A stretch of 54,724 nt of DNA. Origin: Nonomuraea sp. MG754425. Its GTDB lineage: Bacteria > Actinomycetota > Actinomycetes > Streptosporangiales > Streptosporangiaceae. Of this stretch, positions 40,125 to 49,226 are shown one piece after another. Numbering within the stretch: the stretch's first letter is position 1; the number at the start of each line of letters is the position of its first letter. Position numbers and translations under genes: made by a program. The stretch covers positions 1 through 54,724 of the forward strand of contig NZ_SSXE01000044.1 in assembly GCF_021699195.1 (NCBI RefSeq), read 5' to 3'. The notes beneath the pieces are model-generated. The model was given only the letters and a program-made list of their open reading frames with translations. It made no database searches and was not told where the DNA came from.

Positions 40125-41485
40125 CGGGCCTGCCCTCCCACCTCGGCGGAGGGGGCCGTGCGCCGGCTGTAGTCCACGGCCAGGTCCCGGCCGGAGGTCT
40201 CGGCCATGGCCAGGATCGCGATCAGGCTGAGCACACCGGCCGCGACGATGTACAGCGACACCAGCCACGACCCGCCGCCGGCGGCGATCACCAGGGAGGA
40301 CGCGATGAGCGGCGCGGGGCCGCCACCGACGATGTTGGAGACGTTGAGGCCGAGGCCGGCGCCCGTCGTCCGGTACCGGGTCGGGAACAGCTCCGAGTTG
40401 ATCGCCGCGCTCAGCCCCCAGGTGGCGGCGTGCCCGACGGCCAGGGCCAGCACCACGCCGATCCCGGTCAGCACGATCGAGCCGCTGGAGACCAGGGCGA
40501 ACAGCGGGAAGGCGAGCAGGGTGAGGAACACGACCCCGAAGAGGTAGACCTTCTTGCGGCCGATCCGGTCGGACAGCCGGCCGAACAGCGGGATGGTGAA
40601 CAGCTCGATGGCCGCGGCGATCATCACGCAGGTCAGGATGGCTCCGCGTGGATAGTCCATCGTCGTCGTCGCGTAGCTGACCAGGAAGGTCGCGGCCATG
40701 TAGAACCCGATGTCGGGCACGAAGCGGATGCCGATGGCGATCAGCACCTGCCGCCACGAGTACCGGAACACCTCGACGACCGGGATGCGGGTGGACATCT
40801 CGCCGGCCGCGGTGGCCCGCCTGAACTCGGGGGACTCCATGATCCGGACCCGGATGTACAGGCCGATCCCGACCAGGAGCGCGCTGGCGAGGAACGGGAT
40901 CCGCCAGCCCCAGCTCTGGACGAACTCGTCCGACCCGAGGCCGACCAGGGCGAACGCGCCGCTGGACATGAGCAGCCCGAGCGGGGAGCCGAGCTGCACG
41001 AAGGAGGCGAGGAACCCGCGGTTGCCCCGCCCGGCGTACTCGGAGGCGAGCACCGTGGCGCCGCCCCACTCGCCGCCGAGGGCCAGCCCCTGGACCAGCC
41101 GCAGCACCACCAGCAGGATCGGCGCGAGGACGCCCGCGGTGGAGTAGGTCGGCAGCAGGCCGATGGCGAACGTGGCCACGCCCATCAGCACGAGCGAGAA
41201 GACCAGGGCCTTCTTGCGCCCGACCCGGTCACCGATGTGCCCGAGGACGATCGCCCCGATCGGCCGGACCACGAAGCCCACGGCGAAGGTCGCGAACGCC
41301 GCGAGCGTGCCCAGCGCGGGGGAGAAGGTCGGGAAGAACAGTTCGTTGAGGACGAGCGCCGCCGCCGTGCCGTACACGAAGAAGTCGTAGTACTCCACGG
41401 CGGTGCCGATGACGCCGGAGCTGACGGCGGTGCGGACGTCTTTGGGGTCGGGTGCTGTCTCGGTCGGAGTTGGATCGGTGGTCAT
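40121..41485 (-). CDS. MFS transporter, metabolite:H+ symporter (MHS) family
   Basis: 454 residues, 12 membrane segments. The N-terminus SGVIGTAVEYYDFFVYGTAAALVLNELFFP and GHIGDRVGRKKALVFSLVLMG (about 82-102) are classic for MHS members such as ProP, ShiA, KgtP, CitA and TcuC; GLALGGEWGGATVLASEYA (about 134-152) is the helix-5 signature. It imports a carboxylate or zwitterion with protons. The neighbouring TcuA-like flavoprotein makes a tricarboxylate or related acid plausible, since TcuC of the tricarballylate system belongs to the same family. The ATG has GGAG six bases upstream; a small hairpin separates it from the flavoprotein gene. Confidence 0.9.
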   Translation of the reverse strand: MTTDPTPTETAPDPKDVRTAVSSGVIGTAVEYYDFFVYGTAAALVLNELFFPTFSPALGTLAAFATFAVGFVVRPIGAIVLGHIGDRVGRKKALVFSLVLMGVATFAIGLLPTYSTAGVLAPILLVVLRLVQGLALGGEWGGATVLASEYAGRGNRGFLASFVQLGSPLGLLMSSGAFALVGLGSDEFVQSWGWRIPFLASALLVGIGLYIRVRIMESPEFRRATAAGEMSTRIPVVEVFRYSWRQVLIAIGIRFVPDIGFYMAATFLVSYATTTMDYPRGAILTCVMIAAAIELFTIPLFGRLSDRIGRKKVYLFGVVFLTLLAFPLFALVSSGSIVLTGIGVVLALAVGHAATWGLSAAINSELFPTRYRTTGAGLGLNVSNIVGGGPAPLIASSLVIAAGGGSWLVSLYIVAAGVLSLIAILAMAETSGRDLAVDYSRRTAPSAEVGGQAR

Positions 41486-41517
41486 GATGGTCTCCGGTTC
41501 ACAGGGGGGTCGAAGAG

Positions 41518-41541
41518 CCGGCGGTTCCGGTGAGCCGCCGG
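41518..41541 (-). other. intercistronic hairpin between the flavoprotein and MHS genes
   Basis: CCGGCGG (41518-41524) pairs with CCGCCGG (41535-41541). It lies in the only real gap (62 bases) of an otherwise overlapping operon, so it could trim or modulate expression of the transporter and downstream genes. Confidence 0.3.
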
Positions 41542-41547
41542 GGATGG

Positions 41548-43029
41548 TCAGGCCACGGAGCCGGCCCGCCGGCCGAACACCATTCCGGCGGTCAGGCCCG
41601 TGCCGCCGGGGTAATTGCCGCTGAACAGGCCGCCCAGGGCCTCGCCCGCCGCGAACAGCCCGGGGACGGCGGTGCCGTCCTCGCGCAGCACGCGCCCGTG
41701 GTCGTCACCCTTCAGACCGCCGAAGGTGAAGGTGATGCCGCAGGTCACCGGGTAGGCGTAGAAGGGCGGGGCGTCGATCCGCGCGGCCCAGTTGCTCTTC
41801 GGCGGCGTCGTGCGGGCGCGCCGGCCGTCCTTGACGGTGGGGTCGAACGGGTGCTCCGTCTCGATCGACGCGTTGAACTCCTTGACCGTGGCGCCGAGCG
41901 CCGCGGCGTCGATGCCGAGGCCGCCGGCGAGTTCCTCGATGCTGCCGGCCGCCACGACGCTGATGCCCGGCATGTCGTACTCCTCGGTGCGGAGCAGCGG
42001 CCGGAGCCTGGCGTCGTAGATCTGGTAGGCGATCGAGCCGGGCTGGCGCAGGATCTCCCGGCCGTACTTGGCGTAGGTGTAGTTGCGGAAGTCGGCGCCC
42101 TCGTCGAGGAAGCGCCGGCCTTCGGCGTTCACGACGATGCCGAGCGGATAGCTCTGCCGGGTGAGGCGGTTGGTCAGCTCGCGGTTGCTCTCGTTGTGCT
42201 CGGCGAGGGCGTCCCACGCCACGCTGTGGCAGGTCGTCCAGTCGCCGCCGCGGGCGGCCCCGAGTTCGAGCGCGCGCAGCAGCAGCTCGCCGGTGTTGTA
42301 CGGCGTGCCGCGCACCTTCGCCCGCGCCCAGCCGGCCCCGAGGTGCTCCTCGCGCAGCTCGGGGCTGGCCTCGAACCCGCCGGAGGTCACGATCACCGAG
42401 TCGGCCCGCAGTTCGCCGGTGGCGCCGTCGGCGCTCTCGTACCGGACGCCGTGCACGCTCCCGTCGTCGCCGGTGAGGAAGCCCGTCACCCGGTGGCCGT
42501 AGCGGACGGCGACGCCCTCGGCCTCGGCGACGCGGGTGTGGTCGGCCACGAGGCCGACGCCGCCGCCGACGTTGCCGACGTGCAGGCCGCCCCAGAACAG
42601 GAAGCCGCCGTCCTCGCGCTCGTACGCCTGGCGCTCGTACATGAGCCGGTACCGGACGCCCTTGGCGGCCAGCCAGCGGATCGTGTCCGCGCTGTCGCCG
42701 ATCAGCAGTTCGGTCATCCGGGCGTCGTTGCGCCCGCCGGTCACCTTGACCAGGTCGGCGGCGAACTCGTCCGCCGAGTAGGCGGGCACCACGGTGCGCG
42801 GGTGCCGCTCGTCGGGTTCGACGAAGTCCAGCAGGTCGTCCAGGCCGCCGTGCACGATGCGGGTCGCGCCCGCCGTGTAGTAGCTGTTTCCGCCCGCCAG
42901 CTCGCGCGGGGCGCGTTCCAGCAGGACCACCTGGCGTCCGCGTTCGGCGGCCGCGTGGGCCGCGGAGAAACCGGCGTTGCCGCCGCCTACGACGACGACG
43001 TCCGCCCGGCCGGGCGATTGTCCGCTCAA
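41548..43029 (-). CDS. FAD-dependent dehydrogenase similar to tricarballylate dehydrogenase TcuA
   Basis: 493 residues. ADVVVVGGGNAGFSAAHAAAERGRQVVLLERAP (about 8-40) binds FAD. DEGADFRNYTYAKYGR (about 306) and the C-terminal GLFAAGEALGGLFSGNYPGGTGLTAGMVFGRRAG (about 455-488) are characteristic of the TcuA branch of the fumarate-reductase-like flavoproteins. TcuA oxidises tricarballylate to cis-aconitate and passes electrons to TcuB; no TcuB is present here. I chose TTG 43029 with AAAGG eight bases upstream; GTG 43038 is possible but lacks spacing. Whether the substrate is tricarballylate is uncertain because the neighbours are alcohol-, TPP- and sugar-related enzymes. Confidence 0.75.
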   Translation of the reverse strand: MSGQSPGRADVVVVGGGNAGFSAAHAAAERGRQVVLLERAPRELAGGNSYYTAGATRIVHGGLDDLLDFVEPDERHPRTVVPAYSADEFAADLVKVTGGRNDARMTELLIGDSADTIRWLAAKGVRYRLMYERQAYEREDGGFLFWGGLHVGNVGGGVGLVADHTRVAEAEGVAVRYGHRVTGFLTGDDGSVHGVRYESADGATGELRADSVIVTSGGFEASPELREEHLGAGWARAKVRGTPYNTGELLLRALELGAARGGDWTTCHSVAWDALAEHNESNRELTNRLTRQSYPLGIVVNAEGRRFLDEGADFRNYTYAKYGREILRQPGSIAYQIYDARLRPLLRTEEYDMPGISVVAAGSIEELAGGLGIDAAALGATVKEFNASIETEHPFDPTVKDGRRARTTPPKSNWAARIDAPPFYAYPVTCGITFTFGGLKGDDHGRVLREDGTAVPGLFAAGEALGGLFSGNYPGGTGLTAGMVFGRRAGSVA

Positions 43030-43052
43030 CGTCTCCACCTTTCGCGTGGGGT

Positions 43053-44057
43053 TCAGGGATGCAGCAGCACCTTGGTGGCCTGCCGGGACTCGACCAGCTC
43101 CAGCGCGCGCCGGTGGTCGGACAGGTGCACGGTGTGCGTGACGATGGATTCCAGCCCGGGGGCGGCCCCGAGCCGGGCGGGCACGGAGGCCCAGGTGGAG
43201 ACGTCGTAGGCGCGGGAGCCGATGATCGTCTGCTCGTTCCAGGAGAGCTGGGCGGAGGAGAAGCGGGCCTGCTCGGCCGGCAGCCCGACGCAGACCAGCC
43301 GCCCGCCGCGGCCGAGCAGCCTGGCCGCGGTGGTCACCGCGGCGGCGCTGCCGGCCGTCTCGAACACCACGTCGAAGCGCCCGTGCAGGTCCTCGACCTC
43401 CTCCGGGGTGGTGGCGATCTCGGTCGCGCCCAGCTCCTTCGCCCGCGCCACCTGTGGGGTGTCCTCGGCTCTGCCGACCACGGTGACCCGCCTGCCGGTG
43501 AGGGCTCCGAGGGTGAGCAGGCCGATGGTCCCGGGGCCGATGACGCAGACGTCGTCGGCGGGGTCGAGGCGGGCGGCGTCCACGGCGTGCGCCGCGACGG
43601 CGAAGGGCTCGGCCAGGACGGCCAGCCGGTCGGGCAGCTCCGGGGGCAGGATCGCGAGGTTGCGCTCCGGCACGGCGAAGCGCTCGGCGAACACCCCGTC
43701 CACGTCGAGCCCGAGGACCTTGCGGCTCTCGCACAGCATGGACCGGCCCCGGCGGCACCAGACGCAGGCGCCGCACGTGAGGTGCGCGCTGCCGACGACG
43801 CGGCTGCCGACGGGGACGGCGGTGCCGGGGCCGGCTTCCACCACGCGGCCGGTGTACTCGTGGCCGAGCACGAGGGGGAAGCTCGGGGCGTACCCGCTGC
43901 CGGGGCCGTAGTCGCCGTGGATCATGCCGAGGTCGGTGTGGCACAGACCGGCGCCCACCAGTTCGAGGAGCACCTCCCCCTCGGCCGGCCGGGGCTCGGG
44001 GACGTCGGCCCACTCCAGCCCGCCCGGACCGGGGGCGGTTTTGAGCAGCGCCTTCAT
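43053..44057 (-). CDS. zinc-dependent alcohol dehydrogenase (MDR family)
   Basis: 334 residues. Catalytic zinc motifs are complete: GAGLCHTDLGM (Cys about 38), GHEYTGRVVEAGPG (about 65) and the structural-zinc Cys cluster CGACVWCRRGRSMLC (about 94-108). The Rossmann motif is VIGPGTIGLLTLGALTGRRVTVVGR (about 169-193). Because the segment after the Rossmann turn reads VVGRAED, with no Asp to hold the adenosine ribose, the coenzyme preference is unclear. It overlaps the TPP-enzyme stop (ATGA). It probably oxidises a polyol or alcohol entering the pathway. Confidence 0.88.
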   Translation of the reverse strand: MKALLKTAPGPGGLEWADVPEPRPAEGEVLLELVGAGLCHTDLGMIHGDYGPGSGYAPSFPLVLGHEYTGRVVEAGPGTAVPVGSRVVGSAHLTCGACVWCRRGRSMLCESRKVLGLDVDGVFAERFAVPERNLAILPPELPDRLAVLAEPFAVAAHAVDAARLDPADDVCVIGPGTIGLLTLGALTGRRVTVVGRAEDTPQVARAKELGATEIATTPEEVEDLHGRFDVVFETAGSAAAVTTAARLLGRGGRLVCVGLPAEQARFSSAQLSWNEQTIIGSRAYDVSTWASVPARLGAAPGLESIVTHTVHLSDHRRALELVESRQATKVLLHP

Positions 44058-45856
44058 CGCGTTCCCTCCTGGGCCGGCGGCCAGCCGAAGGACGGCTCGG
44101 GGTGGGGGAGCGGCGGCAGCTCCCAGGTGGCCGCGGCCGGCAGGCCGACCGCGTCGTCCACGCGGACGTCCACCACGACGGGACGGCGCATGTCGATCGC
44201 CGTCTTGAACGCCGACCCGAGGTCGGACGCGTCGGTGACGGTGAGGCCCGCGCCGCCCATCGAGCGGGCGAGCGCGGCGAAGTCCGCCGAGTACGGCGTG
44301 CGGCTGGCGACGTGCTCGAAGCTCGTGGCGAGCTGCCGGTCCGCGCCGAAGTAGAGCTTCTGCTGGTCGCGGATGGAGATGTAGCCGCCGTTGTTCCAGA
44401 CGACCCAGACGGCGGGGATGTCGTACTCGACGGCGGTCGCCACGGCGCCGGGGAACATCAGGAACCCGCCGTCGCCGACGACCGCGACGGAGGTCCGGTC
44501 CGGAGCGGCGAGGTGCGCGCCGAGCACGCCGCCGACGCCGAAGCCCATCGAGGCGTAACCCCAGCTCTGCAGCAGGGTCCGGGGCGCGTCGGTGCGCCAG
44601 TTCTGCACGATCCAGTTGTGGTGCACGCCCACGTCGCTGAGCAGGATGCCGTCCGCGGGCAGCGCGCCGCGCAGTTCGGCGAGCACCCGCTCGGGACGGA
44701 TGGGGGAGGCGTCGGAGCGGTCGTGCGGCTCGGTGTGCGCGGCCCACTCCGCCGCCACCCGGCCGAGTTCGTCCAGCCAGCGGCGGCGTCCCTCGGTGAC
44801 CGCGTCGTCCGGCGGGAAGCCGGGCAGGCGCTCGCCCAACTGGGCGAGGACCTCGCGCGGCGAGGCGCAGATGCCCAGCTCGGCCGGGAAGTTGCGGCCC
44901 AGCTCCTGCGCGTCCACGTGGACGTGGACGAGCTTGGCGGGCGGGAAGGAGTAGGTGTAGCCCGGCAGCCACGAACTGGTCGACCGGTCGTCGAAGCGGG
45001 TGCCGAACGCGAGCACCAGGTCGGCGTTCCTGGTCGCGTGGTTGGCCTGGTAGGTGCCGTTGCGGCCGGTCGCGCCCAGGGCCAGCGGGTCGCTGCTCGG
45101 GAAGCCCGACTTGCCCAGCGGCGAGGTCGCGACCGGGAAGCCGTTGGCCCTGGCGAAGGCCAGCAGCTCCGCCTCGGCCTGCGCGCCCTCGACCCCGGAC
45201 CCGGCCACGATCACGACGCGCGCGGCGTCGCGGATGAGCGCGCAGGCCGCGTCGAGTTCGGCGCGCCCGGCGCCAGGGGCGCAGACCCGGCCGGTGCCCC
45301 AGGCCGCGGGGTCGGGGACCGGCTCGTCCGTGCGGTCGACGAACACGTCCAGCGGGACGTCCAGGTGGACCGGTCCGGGGCGTCCGCCGCGCATCTGCGC
45401 GAACGCCTGCCGCAGCATGAGCGGGAGCTGCTCGGCGCGGGTGGCCTGGTAGCTGCGCTTCACGTACGGCCGGAGCACGCTGGGGAAGTCGGCCTGGAAG
45501 TGCCGGCCCGTCTCCTGGAACGGTCCGCGGTTGAACTGGCTCGTCGCCACGTTGCCGGTGATCGCCAGGAAGGCGGAGTCGTCCATCAGCGCGGAGCCGA
45601 GGGCGATGGGCAGGTTGGCCGACCCGGGACCACACGAGGTGAAGGTCGCCAGCGGCTGGTGCCTGATCCGGTAGTAGGCGTCCGCGATGAACCCCGCCAG
45701 CGACTCGTGGTGGACCGAGATCGTCGCGATGTCGTCCTGCCGTTCCACGAGCGCGTCCAGCAGACCGAGGTCCCCGTGGCCGCAGAGACCGACGGCGTAG
45801 GGCACGTTCTCGCGGATCAGGTATTCGGTGATGATCTGTGCGCCGGTGAGGCTCAC
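44054..45856 (-). CDS. thiamine-diphosphate-dependent enzyme (acetolactate-synthase/2-oxoacid-decarboxylase type)
   Basis: 600 residues. VHHESLAGFIADAYYR (about 48-63) has the Glu that activates the cofactor. FTSCGPGSANLPIALGSALMD, PVHLDVPLDVF and VLAFGTRFDDRSTSSW mark the PYR and central domains. VGDGGFLMFPGAVATAVEYDIPAVWVVWNNGGYISI (about 471-506) is the GDG-to-NN ThDP/Mg motif. It is clearly in the family but not one of the well-marked types such as IlvB, oxalyl-CoA decarboxylase or IolD. It would split or join C-C bonds next to a keto group. The GTG start has GGAGG seven bases upstream and is the first gene of the six-gene operon. Confidence 0.85.
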   Translation of the reverse strand: MSLTGAQIITEYLIRENVPYAVGLCGHGDLGLLDALVERQDDIATISVHHESLAGFIADAYYRIRHQPLATFTSCGPGSANLPIALGSALMDDSAFLAITGNVATSQFNRGPFQETGRHFQADFPSVLRPYVKRSYQATRAEQLPLMLRQAFAQMRGGRPGPVHLDVPLDVFVDRTDEPVPDPAAWGTGRVCAPGAGRAELDAACALIRDAARVVIVAGSGVEGAQAEAELLAFARANGFPVATSPLGKSGFPSSDPLALGATGRNGTYQANHATRNADLVLAFGTRFDDRSTSSWLPGYTYSFPPAKLVHVHVDAQELGRNFPAELGICASPREVLAQLGERLPGFPPDDAVTEGRRRWLDELGRVAAEWAAHTEPHDRSDASPIRPERVLAELRGALPADGILLSDVGVHHNWIVQNWRTDAPRTLLQSWGYASMGFGVGGVLGAHLAAPDRTSVAVVGDGGFLMFPGAVATAVEYDIPAVWVVWNNGGYISIRDQQKLYFGADRQLATSFEHVASRTPYSADFAALARSMGGAGLTVTDASDLGSAFKTAIDMRRPVVVDVRVDDAVGLPAAATWELPPLPHPEPSFGWPPAQEGTR

Positions 45857-45896
45857 AGGGCGACCTCCATTATTGATTCCGCTGGTAGGAGCACAG

Positions 45897-45957
45897 CGAT
45901 CTCTGTTGCGTTGCATCACACACAACGCCTTGCATGATGTGAGATCGTAGGTAGTGT
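45897..45957. promoter_or_regulatory. divergent promoter with TTGCAT elements and nested inverted repeats
   Basis: TTGCAT at 45911-45916 and 45930-45935 (19 bases apart). An inverted repeat CGATCTC/GAGATCG (45897-45903 and 45941-45947) encloses a second, GCGTTG/CAACGC (45908-45913 and 45923-45928). The second TTGCAT with TAGTGT (45952-45957, spacer 16) can act as the promoter of the aldehyde dehydrogenase gene. The same hexamer returns in the promoter at 51143-51176. Confidence 0.5.
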
Positions 45958-46000
45958 CTGACTCGCACGTCAACGGGTCGTGCAGGTGAAGGAGACCTGA

Positions 46001-47437
46001 ATGAGTACAGCGGCACGCGAGAGCGGCCTCTACATCGACGGTGAGTGGCGGGATGCGGCCCGCCGGATCGACGTTCTGGACAAGTACTCCGGCGACGTGC
46101 TCGCCGACGTCGCCGAGGCCACCCCGGCCGACGCCGAGGACGCGATCGCCGGCGCGTACCGCGTCTCGGAGCACCCGCTGGACGAGGGCGAGCGCGCCCG
46201 CATCCTGCTCCGGGTCGCCGACCTGATGGAGGAACGGGCGGATCGGCTCGTCGACGACTACGTGGGCGAGACCGGCTTCCTGGAGGCCGACGCGCGGGGC
46301 GAACTGCGGCGGGCCGTGGGCATCTACCGGCTGAGCGCCGAGGAGGCGCTGCGCGTCGCGGGCGAGCAGGTCCCGCTCGCCGCGACCCCCGGGAGCGCGA
46401 ACCGCCTGGCCTTCACCACGCGCGTGCCCGTCGGCGTGGTCGTCGCGATCTCACCGTTCAACGCCCCCCTGTCCACGGTCGCGCACAAGGTCGGCCCGGC
46501 CATCGCGGCGGGCAACGCGGTCGTGCTCAAGCCCGCCGAGAAGACGCCGCTGAGCGCGATCAACGTCGTACGGGCCTTCATCGACGCCGGACTGCCGCCC
46601 GGCCTGCTGCAACTGGTGTGCGCGCCGGGCGACGTGATCGGCCCCGCGCTGCTCGGCGACGACCGCGTGCGCTTCTACACCTTCACCGGCTCGACCGCGG
46701 TCGGGCGCCTCATCTCGGCCGGCGCCGGCCTGGCCAGGACCCATCTCGAACTGGGCTCCAACAGCGTCTCGATCGTCGACCGCGACGCCCGGCTCGACGA
46801 CGTGGTGCGGCTGGTGGCCACGGCGGGCTTCCGCAAGGCCGGCCAGGTGTGCACCAGCGTGCAGCGGATCCTGGTCGAGCAGACCCGGTTCGACGAGCTG
46901 ACCGCCGCACTGGCCGACCGGGTCGCCGGGCTCAAGGCCGGAGACCCGCGCGCGGCGGGCACCGACGTGGGCCCGCTCATCTCCGAGGCCGCCTCCCGGC
47001 GCGCCGCGACCTGGGTCGAGACGGCCGGCCGGGCCGCGCGGCTGCGGGTCGGAGGCGAACGCTCCGGCAGCGTGCTCACCCCGGCGCTGCTGGCCGGGCC
47101 GCCCGAGGAGAGCCAGGTGCTGACCGAGGAGATCTTCGCGCCGGTCGTCTCCGTCGTCCCGGTGCGCGACCTCGACGACGCGATCGCCCGGGTCAACGCG
47201 GGCCCGTACGGGTTGCAGGCCGGCGTCTTCACCCAGGACCTCGACCGCGCCTTCCACGCCGCCCGCACCCTGCGCGTCGGCGGCGTCATGATCAACGACA
47301 CCTCCAGCTACCACGCCGACGCCATGCCGTACGGCGGGGTCAAGGACAGCGGGCACGGCGTCGAGGGGCCCCGGTACGCGGTCCACGACATGACCGATCC
47401 GCGGATCGTCGTGCTGAACCTGCGCCGGCCGGAATGA
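46001..47437 (+). CDS. aldehyde dehydrogenase
   Basis: 478 residues. VAISPFNAPLSTVAHKVGPAIAAGNAVVLKPAEKTPLSA (about 148-186), FTGSTAVGR (about 227), LELGSNSVSIV (about 248, general-base Glu), GQVCTSVQR (about 285, nucleophilic Cys) and EEIFAPVVSVV (about 377) are all intact. An NAD(P)-dependent oxidation of an aldehyde to an acid is expected; the alcohol dehydrogenase on the divergent operon could supply the aldehyde. GGAG lies eight bases before ATG. The stop is 11 bases before the chosen start of the next gene, with an alternative overlap ATGA. Confidence 0.92.
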   Translation: MSTAARESGLYIDGEWRDAARRIDVLDKYSGDVLADVAEATPADAEDAIAGAYRVSEHPLDEGERARILLRVADLMEERADRLVDDYVGETGFLEADARGELRRAVGIYRLSAEEALRVAGEQVPLAATPGSANRLAFTTRVPVGVVVAISPFNAPLSTVAHKVGPAIAAGNAVVLKPAEKTPLSAINVVRAFIDAGLPPGLLQLVCAPGDVIGPALLGDDRVRFYTFTGSTAVGRLISAGAGLARTHLELGSNSVSIVDRDARLDDVVRLVATAGFRKAGQVCTSVQRILVEQTRFDELTAALADRVAGLKAGDPRAAGTDVGPLISEAASRRAATWVETAGRAARLRVGGERSGSVLTPALLAGPPEESQVLTEEIFAPVVSVVPVRDLDDAIARVNAGPYGLQAGVFTQDLDRAFHAARTLRVGGVMINDTSSYHADAMPYGGVKDSGHGVEGPRYAVHDMTDPRIVVLNLRRPE

Positions 47438-47448
47438 GAGGCGAATCC

Positions 47449-49023
47449 ATGAGCGAGACGTACGACGTCGTCGTGGCCGGGAGCGGCGCGGCGGGCCTCA
47501 CGGCCGCCCTGGCCGCGGCCGTGAACGGCGCGCGCACCCTGGTGATCGAGTCGGCGAGCGAGATCGGCGGCACCAGCGCGCTGTCGGGCGGACGGGTGTG
47601 GCTGCCCGCCAACGGCACGCCCGAGAACGCGGGCGACTCCGACGAACTGGCGAACCGCTACCTCGACCAGATCTTCGACACCCGCTACGAGGCGATGATC
47701 CGCACCTTCGTGCGGGAGGCCCGCGTGATGGCCGCCTTCGTGGAGAAGCACTCCCCGCACCGGTTCGTCGTCTGCCCGAACTACCCCGACTACCACCAGG
47801 ACCACGCCGGGGCGACCCGCGGCGGGCGCTGCTTCGACGTGGCCCCGGTCGACCTCGGCGAACTCGTCCCCCAGGCGCGCTCGATCCGGCAGCCGCCGGG
47901 CTACAGCCCGATCACCCACGCCGAGTGGGAGAAGTGGCGCTACCCGGCCGAGATCGACCACGACCTGCTCGCCGACCGGATGGCCCGGGGGATCCGCACC
48001 GGCGGCCTCGGCCTGGTCGCCGCGCTGCTCGACGGGGCCGTCCGGGCCGGCGTCACGGTCCGGACGGGCACCGCGCTGACCGGCGTGCGCACCGGCGACG
48101 CCGGCGTCACCGGCGTGCGGGTGCGCACCGGCGACGGCGAGCGGACCATCCAGGCGTCCGCGGTCGTGCTGGCCACCGGCGCGTTCGACGCGACGGACGA
48201 GTTGCGCCACCGGCTGCTGCCGGCCGGGCTCGGCGTGTCCGCCTCCGCGCCCAGCGACACCGGGATCGCCCTCACCGTCGCCGACGACCTCGGCCTGCCC
48301 GTCGACAACCTGCCCGAAGGCTGGTGGATGCCGATGGCGCGGCCCGAGGGCGACGTCGTGGACGGCGTGCCGTACCCGCGCGGGCTGGTGCGCGAGCGCG
48401 GGGTGCCCCGGCAGATCGTGGTCAACCGGCAGGGCCGGCGCTTCGTGGACGAGGCGGTGCCGTACAACGAGTTCGGCAAGGCCATGCACCGGCTCGAACC
48501 CGGCGACGAGGCCCACCTGATCTTCGACGAGGGTTTCCGCGCGCGCTACCCGCTGCCCGGCCTGACGCCGGACGGCCCGCTGCCGGCCCACATCGTCGCC
48601 GGTGAGGACCTGGCCACGCTCGCCGGCCGCATCGGCGTGGACCCGGACGGGCTCGCCGCGACCGTCGAGCGCTGGAACGGCTTCTGCGCCGAGGGCGTGG
48701 ACCACGACTTCCGGCGTGGCGGCGACGCCTACGACGCCTACTACGGCGACCCCGGGCAGGCGGGCAACCGCTGCCTCGGCCCGATCGACCGGGCGCCGTA
48801 CTACGCGATGCGCGTGTACTCCGGGGTGATCGGGTCGAAGGGCGGGCCCGTCACCGACACCGCCGGGCACGCCCTCACCCGCGACGGCTCACCCCTGCCC
48901 GGCCTGTACGCGGTCGGCAACGCCGCGGCCTTCTGGACCGGCGACGGCTACCCGGGGCCCGGGGCGACCCTCGCCGTGGGCATGACCTTCGCCTACCTCG
49001 CGGGCCTGGACGCCGCCCGCTGA
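47449..49023 (+). CDS. FAD-binding dehydrogenase of the KstD/fumarate-reductase-like flavoprotein family
   Basis: 524 residues. TYDVVVAGSGAAGLTAALAAAVNGARTLVIESASEIGGTSALSGG (about 4-48) is the FAD-binding N-terminus with the GGTSALSGG loop typical of 3-ketosteroid dehydrogenases and related flavoproteins. QIVVNRQGRRFVDEA (about 323-337) and the C-terminal LPGLYAVGNAAAFWTGDGYPGPGATLAVGMTFAYLAG close the fold. It probably desaturates, or reduces the double bond of, a carbonyl-activated substrate. I chose ATG 47449 with GAGAGG upstream; ATG 47434 would overlap the aldehyde dehydrogenase stop. A second flavoprotein of the same superfamily lies on the divergent operon. Confidence 0.82.
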   Translation: MSETYDVVVAGSGAAGLTAALAAAVNGARTLVIESASEIGGTSALSGGRVWLPANGTPENAGDSDELANRYLDQIFDTRYEAMIRTFVREARVMAAFVEKHSPHRFVVCPNYPDYHQDHAGATRGGRCFDVAPVDLGELVPQARSIRQPPGYSPITHAEWEKWRYPAEIDHDLLADRMARGIRTGGLGLVAALLDGAVRAGVTVRTGTALTGVRTGDAGVTGVRVRTGDGERTIQASAVVLATGAFDATDELRHRLLPAGLGVSASAPSDTGIALTVADDLGLPVDNLPEGWWMPMARPEGDVVDGVPYPRGLVRERGVPRQIVVNRQGRRFVDEAVPYNEFGKAMHRLEPGDEAHLIFDEGFRARYPLPGLTPDGPLPAHIVAGEDLATLAGRIGVDPDGLAATVERWNGFCAEGVDHDFRRGGDAYDAYYGDPGQAGNRCLGPIDRAPYYAMRVYSGVIGSKGGPVTDTAGHALTRDGSPLPGLYAVGNAAAFWTGDGYPGPGATLAVGMTFAYLAGLDAAR

Positions 49024-49029
49024 ACGACC

Positions 49030-49059
49030 AAGGCCCGGGGGCGACGAACCCCGGGCCTT
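49030..49059. terminator. hairpin terminator after the KstD-like gene
   Basis: AAGGCCCGGGG (49030-49040) pairs perfectly with CCCCGGGCCTT (49049-49059), 8-base loop, ending in a short TTA. It starts six bases after the TGA. Confidence 0.75.
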
Positions 49060-49067
49060 ACGTTCAG

Positions 49068-49195
49068 GGTGGCCGGCCGCTTCGGGCCGGTTCGTCCGGG
49101 GTGGCCGGCCGCTTCGGGCCGGTTCGTTCGGGGTGGCCGGCCGCTTCGGGCCGGTTCGTCCGGGGTGGCCGGCCGCTTCGGGCCAGCTCAGGTGC
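49068..49195. repeat. tandem array of a 32-bp GC-rich unit, about four copies
   Basis: Copies begin at 49068, 49100, 49132 and 49164, each 32 bases apart. The core is GGTGGCCGGCCGCTTCGGGC; the first three differ by a single C/T. The fourth is diverged at its end, and two further degenerate copies (about 49199 and 49239) run into the end of the IclR gene on the other strand. Each unit contains the palindrome GGCCGGCC and can fold on itself. A period of 32 is not a multiple of three, so this is not coding repeat expansion. Confidence 0.8.
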
Positions 49196-49226
49196 CGGGG
49201 TGATCGGCTGCCTCGGGCCTGATCGT

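Noticed and set aside
44054..45856. Naming the ThDP enzyme as IlvB, oxalyl-CoA decarboxylase or IolD
   Set aside because: None of the distinguishing motifs is clear and no regulatory subunit (IlvN), formyl-CoA transferase or inositol genes accompany it.
49068..49195. CRISPR array
   Set aside because: The 32-bp units are directly abutting with no unique spacers, so it is a simple tandem repeat.
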